A DNA stretch of 64,000 nt from Phlebiopsis flavidoalba (taxonomy: Eukaryota; Basidiomycota; Agaricomycetes; Polyporales; Phanerochaetaceae), in contig JAOCPU010000009.1 in the NCBI GenBank assembly GCA_035772785.1, forward strand, positions 1-64,000, given 5' to 3'. Within the stretch, counting starts at the first letter, position 1. Each line of letters starts with the position of its first letter. The notes below the pieces were generated by a model. That model saw only the letters and a program-made list of their open reading frames with translations. It searched no databases and had not been told where the DNA came from. This document shows, piece by piece, positions 47,135-58,597 of this stretch. Both the position numbers and the translations under genes were made by a program.

Positions 47135-49471
47135 ATGAGAGTCCTCGCAGCTTCTTCGTTGCTCGCTCTAGCGCTGCGCGTCGCTGGTAAGCGTTCCTTT
47201 ACTCTAACACATCTGAATACCTCTGATGAACCTCGGTCGTCAGCCGATTCCAATGACTGGGTAAACGTAGACTACGTTCTCAAGCAATCGAACGGGAAAG
47301 CCAGCGCCGCCAGCACCGCCGATGCACAGAATACTATCGTTTCCAAGGCTGCTAGTACAGCCAACGACGGACCCTGGAGTGCGTCGAAACCTCTGCTCCG
47401 ACGACTGACATTGACCTTTCCATAGCCATCGCCACGAAAGGAATCAAGCCTCCCAGCGGGTGACTATCGTGACTATCTGAGCTGGGCTCCGTAGTAAGTT
47501 TGCCTTTCTTATAGCTATGTATCGATCCTCATGGATGCCGTTTGTGTGAAGTCACTGGCCGAACTGTAATTGGTGTTCGAAGGGCTCGACGCACTTCGCT
47601 CACCGAACTCCACAGACTCCGGAGAGGATCCAGAAGACGGAATCGACGACGAACAAGGCCTCCCCCCCCCCCCCGATGAGCAGACTGGGTGATGAGGACG
47701 CAAATGAACTGGAGGACCTACGTGCAGAGGTGGTGCAGGCAGACTTCATCGCCATGAATGTACATGCGCCGGTGTCCAGTGCCTTGGACTTTCATCGTCG
47801 GATGAAGCCGAGTCCATCGTCTCACGCGTCGGAAGAAGACAGTCAAATTCAACACATGCGTCGGCAAATCGCTCACCCGCTCTCCCCCGTGGACGAAGGG
47901 GCTCCCACTGCTGTCCCCGTGATGCCTACTGACACGGCACTTTCCCTACCACCGGTATCGCTACCCACGGAGAGTACGACTACCACCGATCGCGTCGCTG
48001 GCCACACACCAGCCCCCGCGCAAGCCCCTGCGAAAACTCAAACGAAAGGGAAGTGTACACCCTCACCAACCAAGAGCCTAGCACCCAGCGCTAGTTATGT
48101 CCACTATTCCTCTTTACCTCGCCCACTAGTGGCACTAACCCTCTCTACAGCGTGGACGACGTGCCATACGTGGTTCGTGACGACGTGAAAGGTCAATCCT
48201 TGACACAGACAAGTTGGTCGGACCTGACGACCGCGGGCTCGATGTCGCAGTCGGTTAGGTACCTGTACAAATGCTATCGCCTACGCTCTGCAACGCAAGC
48301 CTGGTTAACATCGCAGAACGTCGCACAAGCGATCGATGCGTTCTTCCTGTCCTCCAGTACCGGCATGCATCCCAACGTCTAAACTTCGGTCAGCTCGTAC
48401 GCGGACCTGGCAAGGCGCACCAGGTTGGCACATTCACCGGTATCCTGGATCTCCGCGGCCCACGGTCAAAGTCGTGAATGCCAATCCAACTACTTCGAGG
48501 CACCAAGAGCCCCGATTGGACGCCGGCCCGCGAACAGGCCATGACCAGCTGATGCAGAGCTACATTTCGTGGTTGCAGACCAGCGACATCGGCAAGAGTA
48601 CCGCTTCCAAAGGCAAAGTGAGCTATCGTTCAAACCTCAGATAGCGGTCTTGCTCACAAAATCGGCTGTAGCAACCACTTATCGTTTTACGTTAGCCAAT
48701 TGGCGGCTGCAAAGATCTATGTGTGGCGACCCACCAAGGGGCGCCGCTGCTGTTCTTCAGAATTACTTTAAGAACCAGTTCCAAGACCAGATCGCTGCAG
48801 TCAGGCGCATAGCAGCCCTTTGAAATCTGTGCGGACACGTCCCGTTCCACTATCGATCATTCAACTTGGAGGCGGATGATTGTAAGCCGTCTTCATTCAC
48901 AGAAGTGTCAAACGAAGTTAATAGGTCTACAGACGAACGCGAAGCTCGGCGACCAGATAGGCTGAATTTCTGGACCATGAAATCGAAATTACGGCGCAAA
49001 ACAATCCAGACGGCACTCGACTACGCAATATCTGTCGGTCCCAAAGGGAAACGAGTATCCGAAATCTTCCCCCATGTCGCAGCAGTCCGCAGCAGCCTAC
49101 GGAGACCCCAAGGGCAAGTATCGCGCTACCTACAGTTAAGTAACCTTGAACGATCTACCAGAGCCAGCCGTTTTGGTTCTACGACCAGAGCAGTGCCCTT
49201 CCGAACTCTCCTGCGGGCAAAGCGAAGCGCAGCGACGATGCCGATCCTAAGCGTCTCCTGTCCGGGAGGGGCAGGATCTTCCTTCGAACTCGACGTTGTG
49301 CCGATCGACAGCAACTGCGTCTCTGCTACGAGCTCGAGCGTTATTCCGTTCGAGTGTCCGCGCGGTGTTTGATCATGTGCCGGATTGGTCGAGCTGGAAG
49401 ACGGTCCCTTTTTCGTGACCTGCGAGCAGCTGAAGCCGTACTTTGAGATCCCTGTAGATACGTCGGTGTAG
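47135..49471 (+). CDS. Secreted alginate-lyase-family (AlgL-type alpha/alpha barrel) protein
   Basis: The signal peptide MRVLAASSLLALALRVAG is followed by NDWVNVDYVLKQSNGKAS, DGPWSA, GIKPPSGDYRDYLSWAPY and an acidic/Pro-rich low-complexity linker (PAPAQAPAKTQTKGK). The catalytic-fold part reads TKSLAPSA, YVVRDGKVNPDT-like residues, SQSVRYLYKCY, GMHPNVNFGQLVRGPGKAHQ, GTFTGILDLRG, QSYISWLQTSDIGKSTASK, AAVLQNYFKNQFQDQIAA, LNFWTMKSK, ALDYAISVGPKG and EIFPHVAAV. The tail has DSNCVSATSSSVIPFECP and ends EIPVDTSV, stop 49471. NFGQLVRGPG with the nearby RPFHYRSFNLEAL-type stretch is characteristic of the AlgL fold. Fungal substrates are not known. A C13 tract at 47662-47674 breaks the frame. Confidence 0.75.
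47662..47674. repeat. C13 homopolymer in coding sequence
   Basis: A run of 13 C lies in the alginate-lyase-family gene at a Pro stretch, and the frame changes across it. It is a likely length-error or slippage hotspot. Confidence 0.6.
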
Positions 49472-49737
49472 AGTTGTACCTTCTACTCTATATGTGGATC
49501 CACTTGGGGTTAAAATGCTACGAATAGCAGCACAATTTTTACCGGTGCCGCAGCCACCTGCGTACATCGTGCGCAGTAGTTGAGCGCCGTCTGACCCCGC
49601 GCGGGGGATACTGAGACGGAGCGCGCCGGACTCCTTGTCCTCAATCGTCATCCGTCTCATTTCTTGATCACACCCCTCCCCCCGTGCACCATGCTATCTC
49701 TCCCACGTATTCCGTTTTTGTATAATCCATCGCAAAC

Positions 49738-50864
49738 ATGACCGATCGCGCATCTGGCTCTCTGCAGCTGACAAGTGCGGTGCAAGTCAAGCTCGTCTTG
49801 CTCGGTGCGTACGCTTCGCCTTGGCTTATCGTGGTCCCCCTCTCTTTGCTGGCCCTAGCTCGGCGCATCATTTTGAGTTCTTACAGATTCATTAACCACA
49901 CCGAGAAGCCCGCTGTAGGAAAGTCCCTCAGTGGTTCTCTGCGATTCGTGAGTGTTGTCCCACCCCTCATGCAACTCCTTCATATGCATTTACCACACAT
50001 CACTAGGTCTCGAACGAATTCCACAGCCAAACCAAGGAGCCCAGCCATCGGCGCCGCCTTCCTGACGCAAAAATGCAAGACTGGAGGATCGGGTGCTGCG
50101 CTACGAGATCTGGACACAAAGCGGTTCGCGGCAGGAGCGATTCCATTCCCTCGCCGTACGTCCCGCCATGCGATCCCGCCGCCGTCTAATCTCACGCGCC
50201 TGCCCCGCAGCCCATGTACTACCGCAACGCGCAGGGCGGCCGGGGGGGCTGTCGTCGTGTACGACGTGACGAAGGCGTCGAGCCTCGATGAAGGCCAAAG
50301 ACGTGGGTTCAAGGAGCTGCAGCCAGCAGGAGAACCCGAATATCGTCATCGCGCTCGCGTGGCAACTAGCGTCGATCTCGTGGCAGCCCTCGCCGTCCAC
50401 GTCCTCCACCGCGTCCGCCGAGACCGAAGACGAGGCCGGACGATGCGGACTGCGACACACCGGAGAGGCCCTCGGCGCGGGGGTGAGCCGAGGAGCCTGA
50501 GACAGGTTTCCAAGAGAGGATGGCCGGCGAGAGGCGCTCAGGCCTACGCCAAAGAGGCGGGTCTCTTGTTAATTCGAGACGAGTGCAAAGACGGGCCGAG
50601 GGCATCGTTAGGAGATATTTAGCGAGGATTGGCACGTCTTCTTTCCTAAATTATCCCGGGCCTGCCGTGCTAACACAAACTATCGTACAGACAAAGAAGA
50701 TACACCATCGAACCAGGATCATGGCGTCGTCGCGCGGCAGGTGCTGGTCGCGCTGGCGCGAGCGGGTGCCCCCCCCCGCGCGGGGCTGCGACTCGGACAG
50801 GACGGCAATGTGAAATCTGCAGGAGGAATGCCGCCAAGGGCAAAAGGACGCATGCAACTGCTAA
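49738..50864 (+). CDS. VPS21: Rab5-family small GTPase (early endosome)
   Basis: Rab5/Vps21/Ypt5 controls early-endosome fusion. Exon 1 is MTDRASGSLQLTSAVQVKLV then LLG. After an intron come VGKS (P loop) and LRFVSNEFH-type residues. EPAIGAAFLTQKC (switch I, with the effector Thr position) follows, then RVLRYEIW and QERFHSLA; the WDTAGQ box is scrambled by indels. Next are MYYRNAQA, AVVVYDVTKASSL, a WVRELQ-like helix and NPNIVIAL(AGNK). A longer Glu/Asp-rich insertion and QVSKREAQAYAKEAGLLFFE/TSAKTGEGIV follow. The C terminus reads VNLQEECRQGQKDACNC with a stop at 50864, a C-x-C geranylgeranylation signal. Four or five introns are needed. Confidence 0.85.
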
Positions 50865-51115
50865 TTTCCCCCACCTTACGACCCACGGCCCGGAACGATT
50901 GGAATCATTCCACAGCATCATCAATACACCCCTCCTCCCCTACCTCCCCGTTCACGCTCTTGTCATCTATGGTCTACTTTCTCACGAGCGCTGTTGTTCC
51001 GACGATACATGTAGCTTGCTCTCTCTTTATTATGAACTTACTACTACAACCGGACGTATTCATCTATCTGAGCCGGGGGAAAACAATGTCCTGCGAAGCG
51101 CGACAATCATATCTA

Positions 51116-53255
51116 GTGAGTGCCTGACTCGTGCCGCCGGAACAAGGTCCACATAAGTGCGGCGGGGCCTACGGGCAACATGACCCTTCTCCCATCATGG
51201 CCAGATGTGTGGTCTTCGTCCGGGCCTCGTACGGGGGCGGGGCATGCTCATGCGACGCCCCCGGCGGCGGCGGATGCTCCGCGTCACCCGCGCTGGGCGG
51301 GACGGGCGCCGCCAGGGGGGATGCAGCAGCGACGCCGCGCCGTGGTGGGACGCAGGCGAGCGGAACGCCGAGTCAATCGACGGCCGGCGGGTCGGACGGG
51401 TCGTCCATGGGCGGCGGGGGCGGGGGCGGTGGCGCGGCGGTGTCCTCCCTCGCGGCGTCCTAGGTGCTGCTCGAGCGCCGACGGCACGAGTGCGCGTTGA
51501 GCGCCGCGCCGTCCCGTTCGAGCGTCGCGAGGCTCGTCACGTCCGCGTCGTGAGCTCGCCAATCTCATCGACGGCGGCGGCGTACTCGAGCGCTCGTGCT
51601 CCGGGTACCCGTCGAACTGCGCGGACGGTGCGAAGCCGAAGAGACGCCTTCGCACGTCGAACGTGGGCCCCGTGAGCGGCGGTGGCGGCGCGTCGTGTCT
51701 GTGGGCACTGAGCGTAGATCTTCCGTTTCGGACTCCTTGGAAGGTGGGCAGGCGGGAGCCCGAGGCGGGGCGAGTCGTGGAAGAACGGGCGGTGGCGCGT
51801 CGGGCTCCTCGAAGGGCGGCGGGGCTGCGCTGTAGCTGGGTCCTGGTTCGCCCTCCGAGTACATCCGGCACCTCCGACTCTTCGTGCCTCGCGGTGCGCG
51901 CTGGAGGACGGGTCGTGCTTTCTTGTGGTAGGCCGTCTCGAGGGACTCGTCCGCCTGTGGCAGCGGTGCAGTCGGCGGCAGGATCATAACGGGCATCGTC
52001 ATCGTGTGGGACGCGCTCGGTGTGCGTGCTCATGTTCATAAACGTCGTTGTGTACGACGACGGAGACACGAAACATCGTGGAGCACCCGTCGCCTGCGAT
52101 ATCGACGTGTGCACGACGTGCTCATCTCATGGCGCCGCCTCCGCGCCGGGCTGCAGCGGATCGCCGTGCGCCTCCGCGGGCGTTGTGCGGCGAGGTCCTC
52201 CTCGCGCGGGTGCAGCACCAGCCGCAGTGTGCAGCGGGCGCGTCGGGTGCAGTCTGCACGAGGTGCCCGAGAGCGCGACGACCTCGCCGCCGCCGGGCGT
52301 GCCCACGAACTGGGCGCAAATCAAGCGCATGCGACGTTGACAACCCGATGGACTTCGAGGAGGCGGTGCAGAGGTCGAGGTGGAGAGGGTTGCGACGAGG
52401 CCTCGCCGGCCTGCTCGGAGGAGTCCTTCCTTGGCGTGCACTTTGACGACGCGGACGAGTTCGACGCGGATGTTGCGCAGGCGCAGGCCCTGCTGGAGCA
52501 CCAGTTCCCTGTTCGGCGAGGAGGCACGGTCAAATACAGGGGTATCGCCTCGCCAGCCCGGAAAGTGGTCCGCGGCAGTTCGCAGTTCGACCGGCGTTGG
52601 GTCCTGCATCTTCTGCGTCCCTCGGGCACATCGTCTGCAAGACATCCGAATGCGAGGCCATAGCGACGTGTATGTAACGACGACAGTGCTCGAAAGATTG
52701 CGGCGTGGTTGGCTCGAGTGGGGTGTAGTGCTGCCGTGAGGGGTTGTACTTCGAGTGCGGGACTGAGACGTGTGGATGCACTGCGGCGTGTACGGGCCGG
52801 CAATGGTATGGAGAACAGACTAGCTGGACGAGGGCAAGGACGCATTCTCGCTCCTGCGGAGAACACACGTCATCTCGGTGGACGCGAGATCGACGTGGTC
52901 GCTGGCGACCGCTCAATTGTGCGCGCAGCGTGACGGTGCTGGGCCGCGAAGATCAAGCTCAGACAGACGGTGCGGAGGAAGAAGTGCTACATACACACGT
53001 CTCCACTGCCCGCGGTCTATGCCCTTGATGAGGACTTCGCCTTCAATAGCAGCCGCGTTCGCCGTCTGCACCCAAGAAAGCCCTTCTGGAAGCTGACACC
53101 GCCCGAGGGAGGTATGATCAGGATTTGAGGTTCACTCGAATAGCTTTCTGCGCTGAGACTGCTGGCTTCATCTTGCGAGTACGTCGGGCGGGGGCTCTGC
53201 AGGACATTTGGTGGTGGATGGAGAGAGACAAGCGGCGGAGGAACGCCAGAGGCAT
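51116..53255 (-). CDS. Alpha-arrestin-like trafficking adaptor
   Basis: Alpha-arrestins link membrane cargo to Rsp5-type ubiquitin ligases through PPxY motifs. The N-terminal half has MPLAFLRRLSLSIHHQM (ATG 53255, tentative), PPSGGVSFQKGF, AAAIEGEVLIKGIDRGQWRR and SPQERECVLALV. The arrestin core shows TPVELRTAADHFPGW, then RTTFRAGEAIPLYLTVPP and LVLQQGLRLRNIRVELVRVV. Later strands are ALSGTSCRLHPTRP and PVMILPPTAPLPQADESLE with TAYHKKARPV. The tail is Pro-rich (GPSYSAAPPPFEEPDAPPP, LFGFAPSAQFDGYPEHE). It contains PPPYEAR and PYVDLVPAARVRH near its end. The region is very GC-rich, and strong open frames on the opposite strand are shadows. Both limits are approximate. Confidence 0.6.
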
Positions 53256-54539
53256 TGCACAGTATCAGACAAGTTCACCGCCCTCAGCAGCAGCGCAGAC
53301 GCCCATAGTAAGCAAGACACCGCCAGAAATTTGGGCCGAGCCGAACGCCACAACTCTGGATTCACTACTTTTCCGTGACCAGCTCGCACAAATTTTCAGA
53401 CCGCAAAATGTATAATTTTGTATTTGTATGTACTCCGAGTCCACGGAAGAGGGAAATGAATCCACAATACCGAATATGCATCCGATATCGTCCCCAGGAG
53501 ACAGTTGTGTGCATTGCTTTGGCAAAGATTTGACCTGAACGAACCATAATTAGACTCGGTAAGACAGGGTGCTGCGACTTTGCCATTCAGTTTGGACGGG
53601 GACGCAAGCCACAACATCACGTCATATCTGCCTGAACAATGCTGCCAACAGAGAATCAGCATCTGAAGGAAACGGAAACAACGGATGGAGATGCTCACTG
53701 ATATATTATTGCTGTGTCGAGTGCTGCGAAAGCACGCGAAGTACATACAAGTAGTGTTTCCCTACCACAATGATGATTGTGTGAGCCCATTCTACATAGG
53801 ATCAATAGAAGATGCCATTCGCTCGTGGAGAAGTCACGTCAATCTTGGCTACACATTGACCTCGCAGAACCACTGCAGGTACGCAAGGCTTCGATAGAGC
53901 CGATCAAGGGAGGAGGGAGCGGTCCACTTCATACCCGATGATGTACGAAATTTTTATTCCATACCTTAATTGACAGACGAGAGAATACATGAGCACACTG
54001 GGAACAGAAGGAAGGAATGTACCCATTCGCGGCAAATCTGCCATCTCTCTTCGAAAAGCATGTTACGAGCGTATCGACAAAGTTAACTGTGGGTGACGGT
54101 GAGCTGTAAATTTTGGCTACTCACATATGACCCCGTGGATGACCGTTTGGAAAGAGGGGTGACCGGGGACTTCGAAGAGTTAAGCCATTTGCGATACGAT
54201 ACATCACTCCGAGCGGCGATAGTGTGTTCGTGGACACAAGATATACTGGTTAGACCTAGTAACAATCAGAAACTCTGGGTTAACAAGTTAGTATCTAAGT
54301 CATGACAGTAAGTACTTGAAACTCACACACAATTCGCAATCAGAGAGGGGGCAGAGCGGAGTGTCTTCCTGCAAAGGTGTCATATGTACATGCACACGCC
54401 CCAATATATGGTGGGGACCGTCCTCAGCACCTCCACCCTGCTCTGTAATGCCCCAGCTCGTCCTCTTTGAAAATGAGGAACACCTTTTACTCCGTTTTGC
54501 GCCCTGGCGGCGCGAGATGTTATACCAAGGAAAGCGATG
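53256..54539. other. Intergenic, no gene seen
   Basis: About 1.3 kb on the upstream side of the arrestin gene. Short open frames occur on both strands, but none carries conserved residues. No repeats or RNA genes were recognised. Confidence 0.35.
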
Positions 54540-54975
54540 AGGATTTTGAGCACCCGTCGTCAAAGACATACTTGGCCCTGTGCCGCGCGAGTCCTTTGTA
54601 ATGACGTTCTCCCCCCCCCCTTTGTTTCCTCGTCTTCGTTGATGGACCTGGCTTTTTTTGCTGACCTCGAGTAGGGCCGCGATTTGGGCGGCTTGGTGGG
54701 CTTGGACGATGCTCGACGCCAAGACGCAGAAGATGGGGTCGACCGGACCGGTTCTTCTGGGGACATTTGCGCTTCGGGAGCAGGGCTCGCTGGGTGGCCA
54801 GCAGTTTTTTTATCGATCTGCGTCGCCGCCCGCTTGCGCTTTTTGTTCTGTCTTTTTCTTGTCTCTTCTGGCCTCCTGCGAGGGTCGACGGCGCAGGCGG
54901 TGGCTGTTTTGCGGCCCAGAAGTCTGGAATTGCAGCAAAGATGTCGCTCGATTTCCGGAGCGCGGCATGTTGGTG
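54540..54975 (-). CDS. Small Lys/Arg/Ser-rich protein, unrecognised
   Basis: The minus strand reads RKSSDIFAAIPDFWAAKQPP then APSTLAGGQKRQEKDRTKSA. A shifted frame gives KRAATQIDKKTAGHPASP and PEEPVRSTPSSASWRRASSK with PPKSRPYSRSAKKARSINED. Composition suggests a basic nuclear protein. It is divergent from SWI1. A G10 run breaks the frame at 54611-54620. No family is recognised. Confidence 0.3.
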
Positions 54976-55149
54976 GGGAAAGAGAAAAAAAAAGCGATGT
55001 GACGTCCTGTTGGCATGAGGCGTGTCATGGGCGCCTGTCAGGAGGGCCCGGCATGGGGAGAGCGTCGAGACTGCTGCTGCGGCCAGGGACTCGCGGACGT
55101 CGGGGGTTGCGGCACCGAGGTCCAGTCCAGCAACAGCCGCCTGCAGCCA

Positions 55150-58100
55150 TGATGTGCGTCTCTGACCACCGGTTTCTCCGCACCCCGCTCACGCCCAGCA
55201 CAGGCAACAGTAGCGTTATCGCCGTCGGGCATCAGCCCCGCGCCGAACCCCGCCAGATGGCGCGCTCTCGTTCCACGAACCTCGACCGCTCGTCGCCAAG
55301 CAGATGGCGGCGCTGGCAGGCCACCAGATCGCAAAGCGGGCAACCGCTATGCGCAGGCGGTCGTCACTCGGCAATCTTATTTCGGAGTTTATCCAAACCA
55401 TCAATTGTCCCGTCCCGATGCTCGTCCACACAGAAACTCGCCGACTTTCGCTTCTCCCTGCAACACCACAACCCAGGCGCCTCCGCCAAGCGGTATATTA
55501 CCCCGCAGCCGTCCCTCTCTTCTCTCGCCCGCCATCTCCCACCCTTTCCCACACAAGCCCTATGAACCCCGCCGCGGCCCAAGATTCACTCATCCAGCAA
55601 CGCAAAAAGTCGTTCCTCGTTGGCCTCGCCAACGTCATGCACGGCCGCGCCGCCGCTGCCCTGCAAGAACACACCAACCTCACGCTATAGATGAGTGTGC
55701 CTACCCATCGCGGGCTACGACCCCACGAATTCTCCCTGGCGCGGCATGGCGATCGACATTTCCAACACAGACGTGGAGAGTTATTCCGGATAGCGGGCAA
55801 GGATGGTCGACCTAGAAGAGTCAGAGACCTGATGAGTCTATGGCGGCACAAGAAGGGGCGCAGCGCAAAGGTGGAGTTTCGCCCTCTTTGTACCTAGGAA
55901 ACATCTGCCGCCTAATGTGCCCACTGCAAGCTAAGCCAGCAAAAAAACATGTTGGGCGCAGGCTTCTCGCGCCGCCTCGAACCATGCCTATTAGCAGTTC
56001 TTGGCAGGCCACCCCATCGGCCAACAGCCGCGCAGTCCGACCGCAGGCGTTACTACAGCACTGATTTTTGTCTCAGGACCTCCTCCTGGGCCCTATTTGA
56101 AGAAGTCTAAATACGCCGCAAGAACACCCGCGTAACACCCAGGCGCAGACCGTCAGCAGGCCCCATCCCTATGCCAAGGCGCCGGCCAGATCCCCCGGCC
56201 GTGGCGGGATGAGTGCCGGGATGCCTGGCAGACGTTCCCACCGGTGGCACATAAGTCAAGCACTACTCCCGCCTGTGTTAGTGGGCACTAATTGCACTAC
56301 ACGGACATGTGAGCGCCGCAGTCGATGGCCAACAACATCCAAGTACCCGACCTCTCCCAGAATCGATGAAGGTGCCGTTGCCGGCCAACCACAGCTACCG
56401 ACCGCGTCACAGCGCGCGCAAGCAGCTCCCCAACGGCATGGGGAAAAAACCACCATGGAAGGCCGCACCCTTACACCATGCGCCCGCCCAACGCGAACGG
56501 CGCAGTATCCGCCACACGTCCGTCCCTCTCGGAAAATGGGCGGCGCGGGGGCGACATGGACCCCGAGTGCGCGCAAGCGCGCAAGGATGCGAGGACACGG
56601 CTCGAAGAGGCGAACGGCAAGCGGGTCCGCGCGACAAAAAGACGGGTGGGCCCCTTTTCTCCGAGCCTCTTGCAGCCGAGTGACGCTGACGCCTTTCTCC
56701 ATGACAGGCGAACCCTCGGACTCGCGAAAACGTTACGTACGCTCTCGCTTTACAGGGTGCGTCATCTGACCGCGTGTGCAGGGCAACCCAGGCCCCCGTG
56801 CCCGCGAGAAGACATAGAGAACGTATTCCGCCAGGCCTTCGCGGCGCAAGATCGATAGAGTATGTGCCTTCTGGCTGCGCGAAGTCGGGATCCTCGGCAG
56901 TCGGGCGAGAGCGGCTTTTCAATCTGGACCAATTGTAACAGGAATGAGTACAATCGTGCGGCGCACATAACAGATTCTCGAATCAAGGAACTTGGCGAGC
57001 AGATACTGGGCACCGTCAGATGCGATACTGGCTGAGGCCCTCACAATGTCTCTGCGCTCGCGGCTGTCCCACAGAGCTATCCTACGCCCTGACAACCTTT
57101 ACCATTCTCAGTCTTATGCAGTGGAAGGGCGGAATTCAGATTGTTACAGATACCGGATCTACACTGTTTGAAGAGCTTTTGGACCTCATTGAGGACGTTG
57201 CGTTTGACGGTTCAGAGCCCGAAGGCCCAAAGAACCCACCACACGCACCGATTTGTTACTTATCGTCATATAGTCAACAGCCTCCTGGAACGAAGGTAGT
57301 AGCCCGTCCCCGTTTGCTGGCCTGAAGCCGAGGAAAGGCGAAAAAGGAAGAGAAATATGGTCCTGGTCAACGCCCAGGGGACATTATTCTAATGGCGACC
57401 AACATTATCCGCAACTTGTCAGTGTTCCCACACAACTACGAGCCATTGGCCAAGCACGAAAGAGTCATGAGCACACTCTTGCGGCTATGTGCCCTCAAAG
57501 ACCAGACAGCGGACGAAAACCAGAACCCTCCCCCATTGTCCGCCGGTGCTCTCGATGAAACGACGTGTTGCGGATACGCAAGGACGTCGTCAACATTGTG
57601 GTTCTCCGTAGGCGACTCGATACGACTGTCCTGCACTGGAAAGTCCGCGAGACCCAAGACGGCTCTACGAAGTGCTTGCGTCCTACCTCGTCGACCCCTC
57701 AGAGCCGTAAAGCCCGTTCCCCCCTTTGCCGTCCCTCACCCTCGCCGGCCTCCAGACCGGCGCACACAACATGCCCAAACCACCACCTCTCATCGACGCC
57801 GCGCTCGACGCCTTCACGAGCGTCACACCCAGCCCGACGACAACCGCCACGCGCTCTTCCTCGCCATCCCCGAGGGCTGGCTCTGGACGCTCTTCGCCGC
57901 GCTCGTGCACCGCCTCCCGCTCGAGCCCGCCGACTTCAGCCTCCTCGCGCGCGCCGAGTGGCTCGCGCACGTCGAGCGCCTCGCGCTGGGCCTCTACGCG
58001 CTCGCGTTCACCGCGTCCCCGCCGCTCAAGGCGCGCATGGGCGCGGACCCCGCGCGCTTTGCGTTCCCGCGCGTCGTGCTCCGCGCCGCGCGCAAGCTCA

Positions 58101-58409
58101 CCGCGCTCGGCGAGGGCGCTCGCCGCGCGCGCATGTGGCGCATTGTGTGCGCCGGCTCGTCGAGGCGCTGCGGCTGGTCGACGAGGCGCGGGCGATTCGT
58201 TTGATCTGGGTCCGAGCACGATGCCTGCGCTGGCGTTTGGGATGGGGTATGGCGAGCATGGGAAGACGCGGGTCGAGAAGGGGATGGGGCTAATCACTCA
58301 GTGGGTATCTGGAGGATGTCATTTGGGGCGTCGGCATGGGCCGCGAGGTGACGAGCCGATGTTTAGCGAGCTCACGAGTCTTGTAAGGGTGCAGCCTGAT
58401 GCGAGTTAG
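55150..58409 (+). CDS. SWI1: SWI1-type ARID subunit of the SWI/SNF complex
   Basis: Swi1/ARID1 is the ARID-bearing core subunit of SWI/SNF (BAF), which remodels nucleosomes at promoters. MNPAAAQDSLIQQRKKSFLV then GLANVMHGRG is the helix before the ARID. The ARID region is damaged by indels but shows ELFRIAGKDGDL and LMSLWRHKG-type pieces. A long Pro/Lys-rich linker follows, with ENGRRGGDMDPECAQARKDA. The conserved C-terminal helical domain shows ELSYALTTFTILSLM, LFEELLDLIEDVAFDGSEP, NIIRNLSVFPHNYEPLAKHE, RVMSTLLRLCALK, LRIRKDVVNIVV, FAALVHRLPLEPADF, LALGLYALAFTASPPLK, ALAFGMGYGEHG and FSELTSLVRVQPDAS, stop 58409. The start is uncertain (55150 is one option); the disordered N terminus extends upstream of 55560. 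Confidence 0.8.
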
Positions 58410-58597
58410 GTCTGGTTATTTGAATGTTACCCCTCCATTGTCATTTGTTTTTTGCGTAGATCGCTAGGTTTGTGTGCATGGTGTCTCGACATTACATGCT
58501 GTATTTGTACTACACTAATTTCTCAGAGATTATTTCTTTATTACGAGATCACCACTGCCGTCGCCCCTGGAGGGACCGTTGTTAGAAAAAACGTGGC

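Noticed and set aside
51140..52670. Long plus-strand open frames rich in Arg/Gly/Ala opposite the arrestin gene
   Set aside because: They are shadows of GC-rich coding DNA; the minus strand carries the arrestin motifs in order.
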